Shown here: one piece after another, positions 1-8,674 of the stretch | Layout: each line of letters opens with the position of its first letter | How positions within the stretch are numbered: the stretch's first letter is position 1 | Made by a program: the position numbers and the translations under genes | Assembly (NCBI RefSeq): GCF_039525805.1 | Contig: NZ_BAAAHZ010000014.1 | Source of the DNA: Dietzia natronolimnaea | GTDB taxonomy: Bacteria > Actinomycetota > Actinomycetes > Mycobacteriales > Mycobacteriaceae | Length of the DNA: 64,000 nt | Direction: 5' to 3' (one strand) | Notes under the pieces: generated by a model | What the model was told of the DNA's origin: nothing | Databases searched by the model: none | Seen by the model: only the letters and a program-made list of their open reading frames with translations

Positions 1-1045
1 CGTCGGCTCGGCGCAGGACGATCAGGTCGGGGTGCTCGGCGTCATCGGTGATCGCCACCAGCGAGTCGCCCGGGCCGAAGTACGTGGGCGTGGTCCCCGA
101 ACCGTGCGCCAGCAGGCCGGGCTTGCGCGCCGGACCCACCTCGTAGCCGTGCCGCCAGCGCACCACCGGGGTCCCGTCCGGCTCGAGGTCGATCTCGTAG
201 AGCGCCCGGGTGGTGATCACCGACGCGCCACCGGGCCGAACGGTCAGCCCGTTGGTGATCCTCTCCCCTGCGGGCAGCGCGAGGGTGCGCACGGTGTCGT
301 CGTCGCCCGGCCGAACGGTTCCCACCACCCCGCCGGAGGTCGCGAACCAGACCCGCCCGTCGAACGCCGGGATCAGCCCGGTGACCGCGTCGCCGGCGGG
401 GACGCCCGCGGACAGGTCCGCCAGGACGTCGACCGACATCCTCCAGGTCCCGTCCGGGTCGCGGTGATGCCCCACGGCGAGGAGCCGCCGGTTGCCGTCG
501 GCCACCACCACCCGGTCACGCTCGTCGAGGTAGCCGTACACCCCGCCCAGCAGCGCACCCTTGGCCAGCTGCACCTCCGCGAGCACCGCCGCGGTGTCGG
601 GATGGAAGAGCTTGACCGTCGGCGCGAGCGGGGTCGGCGGATGGAGCCCCACGTACGAGGTGCACAGGGCGACGGGCATGCCGTCGGTGCCGACGAACAC
701 GGTCGAGCAGGTCGCCCCCGTCAGCGCGCCCACGATCGCGGGGTCGGCACCCGGCCCGCGACCGGGCATCGTGTCGGTGGAGGCCACGTCGCCGTGCACC
801 GTGGAGGTGCCGGCGGGGCCGAGTCCGGGCGGTGCGGCCACCGGGGGCCCGAGCTGCGGGGGGTGCGTCTGCGCGGCGTGCGGCTGCGCGGCGTGCGGCT
901 GCGCGGCGGCCGTCGGGGCGCTCAGGACCACCACACCCGCCACCGTCAGTGCTATCACCGCAGCCAGAGCCGCGGTCACTGGCGCCTTCACAGCCGCAGC
1001 CACTGCCGCGGTGCCAGCCGCGAGGATCCTGCCCGGTGCACCCAT
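1..1045 (-). CDS. Exported protein of unknown function, 3' end outside window
   Basis: The reading frame opens at an ATG at 1045 and stays open to the left edge, so the C-terminus is missing. Residues 1-50 look like a long signal peptide: basic start (MGAPGR), Ala/Val-rich hydrophobic stretch, then TAAAQ as a likely cleavage site. A short QPHAA repeat (two copies plus a QTHPP variant) follows. The mature part has recurring short motifs with Asp, Gly and Trp turns (for example WRMSVDVLADLSAG and GRVWFATSGGVVGTVRPGDDD), which suggests a beta-propeller-like fold, though I recognise no named family. It lies downstream of, and in the same direction as, the lipoprotein gene at 1091-1864 with a gap of about 45 bp, so co-transcription is plausible. 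Confidence 0.7.
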   Translation of the reverse strand, partial: MGAPGRILAAGTAAVAAAVKAPVTAALAAVIALTVAGVVVLSAPTAAAQPHAAQPHAAQTHPPQLGPPVAAPPGLGPAGTSTVHGDVASTDTMPGRGPGADPAIVGALTGATCSTVFVGTDGMPVALCTSYVGLHPPTPLAPTVKLFHPDTAAVLAEVQLAKGALLGGVYGYLDERDRVVVADGNRRLLAVGHHRDPDGTWRMSVDVLADLSAGVPAGDAVTGLIPAFDGRVWFATSGGVVGTVRPGDDDTVRTLALPAGERITNGLTVRPGGASVITTRALYEIDLEPDGTPVVRWRHGYEVGPARKPGLLAHGSGTTPTYFGPGDSLVAITDDAEHPDLIVLRRAD

Positions 1046-1090
1046 GGGACCGATTCCACCACGGACTCAGGCGCGCTACTGCCGGTTCCG

Positions 1091-1864
1091 CTAGAGGTGC
1101 TCGGTCACGTCCGCACCCTCGCGCAGCTCCTCGGAGAGCGTCTGCATGGCCTGCGCCTGCTGCTCGGCCACCAGCTGCTCCTCGACCTCCCCGCGGACCT
1201 GCTCGAGCGGGGGCAGTCCGCCGCCCGCCTGGCCTCCGGACATCGCCTGCTGCTGCACCAACTGCTGGTACGCGGCCTCGATCTCCTGGTCGGTCGCGGA
1301 GAACTCGCCGTACTCGTCGACGATCAGCTTGTCCACGAGGAGCTGCTTCTCGATCTGCTCCATCACGGCGTCGCGGTCGAGACCCTGTTCGCCCATCGCC
1401 GCGAAGAACTCGTCCTCACTGGCCTGGTTGGCCTCGGCGAATCCGGCGAGCGCGGTGTCGACCTCGGCGTCCGAGACCTCGAGCCCGCGCTCCACGGCCT
1501 CCTGCCGCAGCAGCTCGCTCCCGACCAGCCCCTCGAGGGTCTGCGATTTGAGCTGGTTCTCGTCCACGGGCTGCCCGGTCATCTGCGCCTGCATGGTCAT
1601 CTGCTGGTACTGGCCCTGGAAGACGGTGACGAACTCGTCCTTGCTGATCTCGGTGCCGTTGACCTCGGCCACCGGATCCGGGATGTCGTCGATGTTCGGG
1701 CCCGCGCCGTCCTGGTCGGCGTCGGCCTGGGTATCGGCCTGCTCGGCCGCCGCGGTCGGTTCGCCCTCCGCGGTACCGTCGCCGCCGCCCGGGGCACTGC
1801 AGCCCGCCGCGATGAGCACGGCCCCCGCCGCGACCGCGACCAGCCGCCACTTGTTCTTCAGCAC
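1091..1864 (-). CDS. SurA N-terminal-like lipoprotein (periplasmic chaperone type)
   Basis: Predicted 257-residue lipoprotein. The start is GTG at 1864, because AGGAG lies 5 nt upstream; the longer open frame to 1936 has no such signal. The N-terminus KNKWRLVAVAAGAVLIAAGC is a lipoprotein signal with the lipobox Cys at its end, followed by an acidic low-complexity linker rich in Glu, Ala, Asp and Gln. The body begins PVAEVNGTEISKDEF, the hallmark of SurA N-terminal/PrsA-like domains (VAxVNGxxI), and continues as Gln/Glu-rich helices. No parvulin PPIase domain follows, so it would be a chaperone-like holdase rather than an isomerase; this role is inferred from the family. It is divergent from the MFS gene at 2066. 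Confidence 0.82.
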   Translation of the reverse strand: MLKNKWRLVAVAAGAVLIAAGCSAPGGGDGTAEGEPTAAAEQADTQADADQDGAGPNIDDIPDPVAEVNGTEISKDEFVTVFQGQYQQMTMQAQMTGQPVDENQLKSQTLEGLVGSELLRQEAVERGLEVSDAEVDTALAGFAEANQASEDEFFAAMGEQGLDRDAVMEQIEKQLLVDKLIVDEYGEFSATDQEIEAAYQQLVQQQAMSGGQAGGGLPPLEQVRGEVEEQLVAEQQAQAMQTLSEELREGADVTEHL

Positions 1865-2065
1865 TCGATCTCCTGACGTTGATGGGTGCATCAGTCCGCC
1901 GAGGCTACACACCGGAGTTAGGCGGGACCTGTGCACGCGCGACCCGTGGACGCGCGATCAGGGCACGCGGGACCGTGCTCGCGCCCGGGAGCGTGCTCGC
2001 GCGCGGGGGCGCCCGCCGCGCGACGACCGGCCGCCGCCCGCTCAGCCACGGATACCATCGCCCGG

Positions 2066-3646
2066 GTGACCGAGCAGCCAGTGACTCCCGCGGACGAGCC
2101 GCCCGTGAGCACCGCGAGGGTCCTCACCACCCTCATGGTCCCGCTGTTCATGGCACTGCTCGCACTGTCGGTGATCAACGTGGCGCTGCCCGTGATCGGA
2201 CCGGCCCTCGAGGCCGATTCCAGTGGCCTGCAGTGGGTGGTCTCCGGGTACGCGCTGTCGTTCGGACTGCTCTTGGTGCCCTCCGGACGGCTCGGCGACG
2301 CGACCGGCCGCAAGCGGCTCTTCCTCGCCGGGGTCGCCGTGTTCACCGTCGGAGCCGTGATCGCGGGGTTCGCGCACAACATCGAGATGCTCAACGCCGC
2401 GCGGGTGGTCCAGGGCATCGGCTCCGGCATGCTCAACCCCCAGGCCTTCGGACTCATCCAGAAGTACTTCCGGGGCAACGCCCGCGCCCGCGCCTTTGCC
2501 ACCATGGCCACCACGGTCTCCGTGGCCACCGCCTCCGGCCCGCTCGCCGGCGGCCTGCTCATCGAAGCCCTCGGCGACGACCTGGGGTGGCGCGCGATGT
2601 TCCTGGTCAACGTGCCGCTCGGCGTGCTCGCCCTGGTGCTGGGCCAACGGTGGCTGCCCGACGACCGCGCGCTGCCCAGGACCGCCCACGACGGCCGCGA
2701 CGTCGGCGGATCCAGAGCGCGCGCCGGCGCGTTGGCCTACCTGGAGAACGACGACGACGAGGACTCCGCCTCCCGGGCCGCGGCCGCGACCAATGCCTCC
2801 GCGCCGGTGACCCCGCCGCAGAAGGCAGCGCGCCGCCGCCTCGACCTGGACCCGGTCGGCATCGTGCTGCTCGGGGCGGCCGTGTTCTCGGTGATGCTGC
2901 CCTTCCTCAACCGCGGGGCCCACCCCGCGCTGTGGGCCCTGGTGCCACTCGGGGTGGCCCTGCTCGGGGCGTTCGCCTGGTGGGAGCGCCGCTACGAGCG
3001 GGTCGGTCGCCCGCCGCTGGTCAATCCCGAGATCTTCCGCGACCCGGCGTTCCGCAACGGCATGATCATCGTCTCGATCTACTTCATGGGCGGGACCAGC
3101 CTGTGGATCGTGATGCCCATGTACCTGCAGTTCCACCTGGGGTACGCGCCGATCGACTCCGCGCTGGTGAGCCTGCCCGCGTCGATCTGCGCCGCGGTGT
3201 CCGCGCAGGTCGCGGGGCGGTTCGTGCTGAAGCTCGGGCGTCGGCTGGTGATCGTCGGGTTCTGCCTCACCCTCACCGCGCTGGGCACGTTCATCCTGCT
3301 CGCGGGGTTGGTCGAATCCGGGGCGGTGGGCCACCTGATCTTCATGGCCCCCGCCGCGCTGATGGGCACCGCCCAGGGCATGACCATCTCCCCCAATCAG
3401 ACGCTGACGCTGCGGGCGGTCGACCCCGCGTACGGAGGGGTGGCCGGCAGCATCATCTCCCTCGGCCAGCGCATGGGCACCGCGATCGGTACGGCCGTCG
3501 TGCCCGGCGTGCTGTTCTGGATCGTCGAGTCCCAGGACGACTGGCTGCTCGCGTTCCGGGCGGCCCTGGGATTGATCGCCGCGCTGGCGGCGGGCGCGCT
3601 GGCGTTCAGCGTGGTGGACCGCCGCCGCGAGAAGCGCTGCGCCTGA
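2066..3646 (+). CDS. MFS transporter, DHA2 (EmrB/QacA) drug exporter family
   Basis: About 526 residues from GTG 2066; the open frame extends to 1931 but that part is Arg/Ala-rich, non-conserved and lies in the divergent promoter region. The protein begins with a short polar tail, then TVLTT-like hydrophobic TM1 with ALLALSVINVALPVIG, the DHA2 D/N-xAxP-type signature. LGDATGRKRLFL after TM2 is MFS motif A, and AARVVQGIGSGMLNP matches motif B. A polar insert near residues 210-260 (run of Asp/Glu, then basic residues) separates the two halves, and several hydrophobic segments follow, compatible with 14 TMs. The role is proton-driven export of amphipathic compounds; substrate unknown. It is convergent with the reductase gene ending at 3885, across a repeat array. 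Confidence 0.88.
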   Translation: MTEQPVTPADEPPVSTARVLTTLMVPLFMALLALSVINVALPVIGPALEADSSGLQWVVSGYALSFGLLLVPSGRLGDATGRKRLFLAGVAVFTVGAVIAGFAHNIEMLNAARVVQGIGSGMLNPQAFGLIQKYFRGNARARAFATMATTVSVATASGPLAGGLLIEALGDDLGWRAMFLVNVPLGVLALVLGQRWLPDDRALPRTAHDGRDVGGSRARAGALAYLENDDDEDSASRAAAATNASAPVTPPQKAARRRLDLDPVGIVLLGAAVFSVMLPFLNRGAHPALWALVPLGVALLGAFAWWERRYERVGRPPLVNPEIFRDPAFRNGMIIVSIYFMGGTSLWIVMPMYLQFHLGYAPIDSALVSLPASICAAVSAQVAGRFVLKLGRRLVIVGFCLTLTALGTFILLAGLVESGAVGHLIFMAPAALMGTAQGMTISPNQTLTLRAVDPAYGGVAGSIISLGQRMGTAIGTAVVPGVLFWIVESQDDWLLAFRAALGLIAALAAGALAFSVVDRRREKRCA

Positions 3647-3688
3647 GCCGGGCAGCCCTCTTCGCAGCTCCCTGCTCGCCCCTCCCCC

Positions 3689-3856
3689 GGTTGGCGGACA
3701 CCCGATCACTGCCCCCCCGCGGTTGGCTTTGGTTGGCGGACATCCCACCCCGGTTGGCGGACACCCCGCCCCGGTTGGCGGACACCCCGCCGGACACGAA
3801 TTCTGTCCGCCAGGTGAGGGACGGGGTCCGCCAGGTGAGGGACGGGGTCCGCCAGG
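3689..3856. repeat. 21-bp-period repeat array with inverted polarity between convergent genes
   Basis: The left half carries GGTTGGCGGACA at 3689, 3731, 3752 and 3773, with a degenerate copy near 3721. The right half carries GTCCGCCAGG at 3805, 3826 and 3847. Full copies within each half are exactly 21 bp (or 42 bp) apart. The two halves share TGGCGGAC in opposite orientations around a centre GGACACGAATTCTGTCC (3791-3807), itself a near-palindrome. The array fills the gap between the stop codons of two convergent genes. It could fold as a bidirectional terminator or act as a protein-binding array on one DNA face. Confidence 0.85.
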
Positions 3857-3884
3857 CGGGGAGGACGGAGGCAGGAGCGGCTGC

Positions 3885-5948
3885 TCAGAGGGTGGCCGCG
3901 AGCTCCACGCCCTGCTTGATGGCGCGCTTGGCGTCCAGCTCCGCGGCCACGTCGGCGCCGCCGATCACGTGCACCCGAGCCCCTGCCCCGGCTCCGGAAC
4001 CGGCCAGCTCATCGGCGAGGTCGCGTACCGATTCCTGGCCCGCGCACACCACGACCGAGTCCACGTGCACCACCCGGTGGGCGCCATCGGCGTCGAGGAT
4101 GTGCAGCCCGTCGTCGTCGATCTTCTCGTAGGTCACCCCGGTGTACTGCTGCACTCCGCCCGTCTTGAGCTCGGCTCGGTGGACCCAGCCGGTGGTCTTG
4201 CCCAGGCCCTTGCCGATCGACGTGGTCTTTCGCTGGAGCAGGTGCACCTCGTGCGCGGGGTCGTCCAGGACAGCGGTACCCAGGCCCGCGCGGTCGACGG
4301 CCGGGTCCGTCACCCCCCAGTGCCGCTTCCACGCCTCTACGTCGGTGGAGTGTCCGTGGGCGCGGCGGCCGTCGAGATCCAGTCCCGGCCCGCCGGACAG
4401 CAGGTACCCGGAGACGTCGACGCCGATCCCTCCGGCGCCGATCACCGCCACGCGACGGCCGGGCCGGCGCGCGCCGGTGAGCAGCTCGGGGTAGGTCATG
4501 ACCATGGGATGGTCGGCGCCCGGCAGGTCCAGCTCCCGCGGGCGGACCCCGGTCGCCACCACCACGTGGTCGAACCCGGCCAGATCTGCGGCGGCGACGC
4601 GCCGGCCCAGGTGAACGGGCACCCCGAGCACATCGAGGCGCCGGCTGAAGTAGGCCAGGGACGCCGCGAACTCCTCCTTGCCCGGCACGCGCATGGCGTA
4701 GCGGAACTGCCCGCCGATCTCGTCCTCGGCCTCGAACACCTCCACGGACAACCCGCGTGACGCGCCCGCCTCCGCGCAGGCCAGACCCGCAGGACCTGCT
4801 CCCACCACCGCGACCCGCCGGCGCGTGGGCGCCACGGTGAGCACCAGCTCCGTCTCCCGGCCCGCGCGGGGATTGACCAGGCACGACGCCCGCTTGTTGG
4901 CGAAGGTGTGGTCGAGGCACGCCTGGTTGCAGGCGATGCAGATGTTGATCTCGTCGGCCCGCCCCTCGGCGACCTTGGCGGCGAACGCCGGGTCCGCCAG
5001 CAGCGGCCGCGCCATCGACACCAGGTCGGCCTGCCCGCTCGCGAGGATCCGCTCGGCCACGTCCGGGGTGTTGATGCGGTTGGAGGCGATCACCGGCACG
5101 CCCACGGTCTGCTTGAGCCGGGCGGCCAGGTCCACGAACGCCGCCCGGGGCACCGAGGTGACGATGGTGGGGATGCGGGCCTCGTGCCAGCCGATCCCGG
5201 TGTTGAACACGTCGACGCCCGCGGCCTCGAGGCGTTGGGCGAGCTCCGCGGTCTCGTCCCAGGTCTGCCCGTCCGGCACCAGGTCGAGCACGCTGATGCG
5301 GTACTGAATCAGGAACTCCGGGCCCACCTCGGCGCGGACCCGGCGGACGATCTCCTCGGGGAACCGCATGCGCTTGCTCGCGGTGCCACCCCACGCGTCG
5401 GTGCGCTGGTTGGTCCGGGCCGCGAGGAACTGGTTGATCAGGTACCCCTCGGAGCCCATGATCTCGACGCCGTCGTACCCCGCCCGGCGCGCCAGTCGTG
5501 CGGCCCGCACCCAGTGGTCGATGGTGCGCTCGACGCCCCGCGAGCTCAGGGCCCGCGCCTTGAACATGCTGATGGGGGACTTGGTGGACGAGGCCGAGCG
5601 GACGAACGGTTGATAGCCGTACCGGCCGGCGTGCAGCAGCTGGAGCAGGATGTGCGAGCCCTCGGCGTGGACGGCGTCGGTGAGGCCGCGGTGTTTGTCC
5701 GCCATCCGCCGGCTGGCCATCATCGACCCGGCAGGGAGCAGCCAGCCCTCCACGTCGGGGGAGAACCCGCCGGTGACCATCATGGCGGTGCCGCCGCGCG
5801 CCCGCTCGGCGAAGTAGGCCGTGAGCTCGGGCAGGTGCTTGCTGCGGTCCTCGAGTCCGGTGTGCATCGACCCCATGACCACGCGGTTGCGCAGGGTGAG
5901 AGGCCCGACGACGAGGGGGCTGGTCAAGTGCGGGTGGATGGAGCTCAT
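3885..5948 (-). CDS. fadH: NADPH-dependent 2,4-dienoyl-CoA reductase
   Basis: A 687-residue iron-sulfur flavoprotein that reduces 2,4-dienoyl-CoA during beta-oxidation of unsaturated fatty acids; the length matches E. coli FadH (about 670). Residues 1-330 are an old-yellow-enzyme TIM barrel (SPLVVGPLTLRNRVVMGSMH; GYDGVEIMGSEGYLINQFL). The [4Fe-4S] cysteines are C337, C340, C344 and C356 (CIACNQAC, then C356), as expected for the family. VVGAGPAGLACAE near 381 binds FAD, and VIGAGGIGVDVSGYL further on binds NAD(P). Start ATG 5948 was chosen; an in-frame ATG at 5957 is also possible. The open frame runs on upstream into the next gene only through absence of stops. A perfect hairpin sits just upstream, between this gene and the baeRF gene. 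Confidence 0.93.
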   Translation of the reverse strand: MSSIHPHLTSPLVVGPLTLRNRVVMGSMHTGLEDRSKHLPELTAYFAERARGGTAMMVTGGFSPDVEGWLLPAGSMMASRRMADKHRGLTDAVHAEGSHILLQLLHAGRYGYQPFVRSASSTKSPISMFKARALSSRGVERTIDHWVRAARLARRAGYDGVEIMGSEGYLINQFLAARTNQRTDAWGGTASKRMRFPEEIVRRVRAEVGPEFLIQYRISVLDLVPDGQTWDETAELAQRLEAAGVDVFNTGIGWHEARIPTIVTSVPRAAFVDLAARLKQTVGVPVIASNRINTPDVAERILASGQADLVSMARPLLADPAFAAKVAEGRADEINICIACNQACLDHTFANKRASCLVNPRAGRETELVLTVAPTRRRVAVVGAGPAGLACAEAGASRGLSVEVFEAEDEIGGQFRYAMRVPGKEEFAASLAYFSRRLDVLGVPVHLGRRVAAADLAGFDHVVVATGVRPRELDLPGADHPMVMTYPELLTGARRPGRRVAVIGAGGIGVDVSGYLLSGGPGLDLDGRRAHGHSTDVEAWKRHWGVTDPAVDRAGLGTAVLDDPAHEVHLLQRKTTSIGKGLGKTTGWVHRAELKTGGVQQYTGVTYEKIDDDGLHILDADGAHRVVHVDSVVVCAGQESVRDLADELAGSGAGAGARVHVIGGADVAAELDAKRAIKQGVELAATL

Positions 5949-5970
5949 GGGGCCCATTGTGCCCTGGCCG

Positions 5971-6002
5971 GACACGACCTTACCCGCCGGTAAGGTCGTG
6001 TC
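5971..6002. promoter_or_regulatory. Perfect 14-bp inverted repeat upstream of fadH
   Basis: GACACGACCTTACC, loop CGCC, GGTAAGGTCGTGTC. It lies 23 bp from the fadH ATG and 15 bp after the baeRF stop, both genes being on the minus strand. There is no T-run, so it is at least as likely an operator (TetR-type operators are often such palindromes) as a terminator. The sequence cannot decide which. Confidence 0.7.
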
Positions 6003-6016
6003 GCGCGGAACCGTGA

Positions 6017-7123
6017 TCAGTAGCGGAGGATCGCGCCGACCGAGTTGCCGTGCGGGAGGGCCTCGAGAACCACGAGCCGTCCGGAGGTGGCGCAGGTGTG
6101 GCCCACGGCGTCGTCGAGGTCGCCCGGCTGATCCTCCGGACGACAGGCCGCCCCGGTGAGGATCAGTGTCTCCACCCGGCCCTCGGAGGCCGCGGTGACG
6201 ATCTCCCTGGGGTCGCTCACCCCGAGCCCGGTCCCGAGGGCTTCCCCGAACCGCTCGGTCGCCGCTGCCGCGTCGGCGCTGAGGACGGGCCGGACGATCG
6301 GCCACGCCTTCTCCTGCAACTCCGCGCCGCCGGCGTGGTCCGGGTTCCCTGCCACCACGTCGTCGAGAAGGTGGGGGTAGGACAGCTCCTCCCTGAGCAT
6401 CGGGTGGTGCTCGGCCACCGCCGCCAGGACGAGCGGTCGGCGGTCGGGCCCCGCGAGCAGCTCGTCGATACCCGCCGCCACCTGACGGAAGAACTTTTGC
6501 AGCATCACGCGGTCGACCTCGCCGCCGGCACCGTGCCCGTGGAAGGCGGCGGTGCCCCCGGCCGCGGCCTGGTGCTGGAGCTGGGGCTCGCGCTCGGTGC
6601 GACCCTCGGCGTCCTCCATCGACGCCGGCGCGGTGCCGATGTCCCGCTCGTGGACCGAACCCCGGGTGGCCTCGAACAAGCGCACCGAGTTCTGGCTCAG
6701 GGCCAGGATGAGGAACTCGCCGTCGCCGACCGCGGACGGGACCAGGGGGCGGACTGCGAACGAGTCGGACACGTGGACCAGTTCCGGCATCTCCGTGCCC
6801 AACCGGAAGGCCCGTGCGATCCCGGGGGCGGCATAGAGCGCCAGTCCGTGGGCCGTGTGCTGCCAGAAGGGGTCCTCGTTCCCCAGCTCCCGCAGCGGCG
6901 CGAGCAGCTCGGCGGCCTCCTCGGCCGGTGTGCCCCGGGTGACCAGCTCGGCCTGCGCGCGGTCGAGCAGCGAGCGCAACCTCAGCGGGCCCTGCCGCGT
7001 CTCCGGCCCGCCGCGGTGCGTCGGCATGAACACCGACACCGCCGGTCCGGAGGCGGTGCCCAGCGACTCCAGGTCGGCGGCGGTGATCGGATCGATGTTC
7101 CGTGTTCGTTGGATCGACGTCAT
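6017..7123 (-). CDS. baeRF-family protein (bacterial archaeo-eukaryotic release factor-like)
   Basis: A 368-residue protein from ATG 7123. It has the pattern of the bacterial aRF1/eRF1-like families: an N-terminal SGPAVSVFMPTHRGG strand, a central WQHTAHGLALYAAPG and LALSQNSVRLFEATRG, then a His/Gly-rich loop HGHGAGGEVDRVMLQKFFRQV. The C-terminal part has PLVLAAVAEHHPMLRE and ends with a strand-helix-strand unit close to release-factor domain 3. These proteins are thought to act at the ribosome, perhaps on stalled complexes or stress, but their biochemical role is not settled. No GGQ motif is visible. It precedes fadH on the same strand and is divergent from the CAP gene at 7346. Confidence 0.75.
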   Translation of the reverse strand: MTSIQRTRNIDPITAADLESLGTASGPAVSVFMPTHRGGPETRQGPLRLRSLLDRAQAELVTRGTPAEEAAELLAPLRELGNEDPFWQHTAHGLALYAAPGIARAFRLGTEMPELVHVSDSFAVRPLVPSAVGDGEFLILALSQNSVRLFEATRGSVHERDIGTAPASMEDAEGRTEREPQLQHQAAAGGTAAFHGHGAGGEVDRVMLQKFFRQVAAGIDELLAGPDRRPLVLAAVAEHHPMLREELSYPHLLDDVVAGNPDHAGGAELQEKAWPIVRPVLSADAAAATERFGEALGTGLGVSDPREIVTAASEGRVETLILTGAACRPEDQPGDLDDAVGHTCATSGRLVVLEALPHGNSVGAILRY

Positions 7124-7228
7124 GGCTCCGACCGTAACGCCGATCACAGCTCGACGCGGGCTCTCGAGCCGATCGTTGCAAGTCGGAGATGTGTACGGCC
7201 CCGGCCCGCGCGGTCCACTACACACGAT

Positions 7229-7251
7229 GTAACGGATGTGACTTCTGTGAC
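7229..7251 (+). promoter_or_regulatory. Three GTRAC direct repeats upstream of the first CAP gene
   Basis: GTAAC at 7229, GTGAC at 7238 and GTGAC at 7247, each 9 bp apart, lie in the divergent region between baeRF and the CAP gene. The actinobacterial response regulator MtrA binds direct repeats of GTNAC-like half-sites ahead of cell-wall genes, so this is a candidate site, although the 9-bp period is not a proven MtrA spacing. ACAGTGTGA at 7281 recurs at 7961 upstream of the second CAP gene. Confidence 0.35.
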
Positions 7252-7345
7252 GAAAGATGCGTGAGTGAACTCGCGGCACTACAGTGTGAGTCAACGATCC
7301 CCGCCGGGTCCGGCTCCGGCCGCCACCCCAGGAAAGGACACCCAC

Positions 7346-7936
7346 GTGCGTCATCCCATCCGTTCCGCCGTCGCAGCCGGGGCCTCCGCCCTCCTGCTCG
7401 TCACGGGCGCCGGCACGGCCTCCGCCCAGGGGTCGCTCGAACTCGCCCTGCCCTTCCCGCTGGACATCCCCGGCCTCGCCTCCCTCATGTCGGGCCCGTC
7501 CACGCCGGGGACCACCGCGACCACCACCGTCGCCGAGCAGGACGCCCCTCTCGTCGTGGTTCCGCCCGAGGTGGCCCGGAAGGCGTTCGAGGGCAGCGTG
7601 GTGGCCGGGGTCAACGAGGCGCGGACCGCGGTGGGCGCCGAGCGGCTGGTCACCGACGCGATCCTCTCCGTCGAGGCCGCGGTCCGCGCGGACCAGCTGG
7701 CGGTGGGCGACCCCACGACCGGCGACCTCCCGGTCCCCGACAGCGGCGAGGCCCGGGACCGCACGGTCCTGACCCTGCCCCCGGAGGCCACGCCGCAGAA
7801 CGTGCTCACCGCGATGCTCACCGACACCGGGATGCGCGAGCGGATGCTCGACGGCGCGTTCACGAAGGTGGGAGTGGGAACGGCCGCGGGCGAGGACGGA
7901 GTGATCCACGTCGTACTCGACTTCGAGCGGAGGTAG
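7346..7936 (+). CDS. Secreted CAP-like (SCP/PR-1 superfamily) protein, divergent
   Basis: A 196-residue exported protein. Start GTG 7346 is set by AGGAAAGGA 7 nt upstream; the upstream in-frame extension to 7265 is Pro-rich and lacks a ribosome site. The signal peptide RHPIRSAVAAGASALLLVTG ends at TASAQ. The mature protein has a Thr/Pro-rich linker and then VVAGVNEARTAVGAERLVTDAILSVEAA, which mirrors the N-terminal helix of CAP domains (xxVNxxRxxxGxxxLxxDxxL). The usual central His/Glu motifs are absent, so any catalytic role is doubtful. The next gene is a clear CAP protein, so this may be a diverged paralogue. The function is probably cell-envelope related, by inference. Confidence 0.68.
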   Translation: MRHPIRSAVAAGASALLLVTGAGTASAQGSLELALPFPLDIPGLASLMSGPSTPGTTATTTVAEQDAPLVVVPPEVARKAFEGSVVAGVNEARTAVGAERLVTDAILSVEAAVRADQLAVGDPTTGDLPVPDSGEARDRTVLTLPPEATPQNVLTAMLTDTGMRERMLDGAFTKVGVGTAAGEDGVIHVVLDFERR

Positions 7937-8029
7937 CACGACCAGGGGTTCTTACGGTTAACAGTGTGAAAATACGGCTAGATTTCTTTTCCCCCTAGCC
8001 CGGCGGGGATTTGCTCTCTACCGTGGCCT

Positions 8030-8058
8030 CTGCACGCCCTCCCCCTCGGGGTGTGCAG
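8030..8058 (+). promoter_or_regulatory. Hairpin in the 5' leader of the CAP gene
   Basis: CTGCACGCCC pairs with GGGTGTGCAG (one G-U pair) across a 9-nt loop and ends 4 nt before the GGAG ribosome site of the gene at 8074. It may tune translation or mRNA stability. It does not match a riboswitch that I recognise. Confidence 0.4.
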
Positions 8059-8073
8059 AACTGGAGATCCCTC

Positions 8074-8619
8074 GTGCGTCGCACTTCCCCTCGTTTCGTC
8101 AAGCCCCTCGCCGTCTGCGCTGCCGCCACCATGGCTGTCGCCGGACTCGGCGTCCCCGCGGCCTCTGCGCAGCAGTTCCTCATGCCGGGCTCGTCGTTCG
8201 GCGTCGCCGTCGGCGGCGGCGGTACGGTCCCGGCCCTCGATCCCACGAGCGCCGAGTACCGCCAGCAGCTCCACGACGCCACCAACGCCGCGCGCGTGGC
8301 CAACGGCCGGGCTCCGCTCCCGTCCAACGACGCGCTCGTCCGGTTGGCCACCGCCTGGAGCCAGGTGCAGGCCGCGGAGAACCGCATGTACCACAACCCC
8401 GATCTGCGCGACCAGGTCCCGGCCGGCACCACGCGCTGGTCGGAGAACGTGCTGCAGAACTGGCGCAACGCCACCCCTCAGCAGCTGGTCAACCAGTGGA
8501 TGGCGTCCACCGGCCACAGGCTCAACCTGCTGCGCACCGACCACACCTCGATGGGCATGGGCGTCGCCGTGGCCGCCGACAACAAGCTCTACGCCACCCA
8601 GGTGTTCACCCGGAGCTGA
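8074..8619 (+). CDS. Secreted CAP-domain protein
   Basis: A 181-residue protein from GTG 8074, with GGAG 7 nt upstream. Signal peptide RRTSPRFVKPLAVCAAATMA, cleaved after AASAQ. The CAP domain covers about residues 70-181: YRQQLHDATNAARVANGRAPL (family helix), LATAWSQVQAAENRMYHNP (the AxxxxxxxxxxxxxxH region with H at MYHNP), RWSENVLQN (SEN motif) and WMASTGHRLNLL (W-xxS-x-GHRxNxL, the most conserved CAP signature). Most CAP residues are present, unlike in the paralogue upstream. Actinobacterial members are secreted and often envelope-linked; no enzymatic role is proven. A strong terminator follows at 8675. Confidence 0.92.
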   Translation: MRRTSPRFVKPLAVCAAATMAVAGLGVPAASAQQFLMPGSSFGVAVGGGGTVPALDPTSAEYRQQLHDATNAARVANGRAPLPSNDALVRLATAWSQVQAAENRMYHNPDLRDQVPAGTTRWSENVLQNWRNATPQQLVNQWMASTGHRLNLLRTDHTSMGMGVAVAADNKLYATQVFTRS

Positions 8620-8674
8620 GTCGGGTCCGGCCGTTCGCGGTCGACAGCACTCATCCATAGCCACTCATCGATCA

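Noticed and set aside
32..1876. Long plus-strand ORF of 614 codons
   Set aside because: Arg/Pro/His-rich shadow of two genes on the minus strand, one of them a clear lipoprotein.
3885..7181. A single 1098-residue frame joining fadH and the region upstream
   Set aside because: The frame is open only because of high GC. FadH begins at 5948 and the upstream part is the baeRF gene in a different frame.
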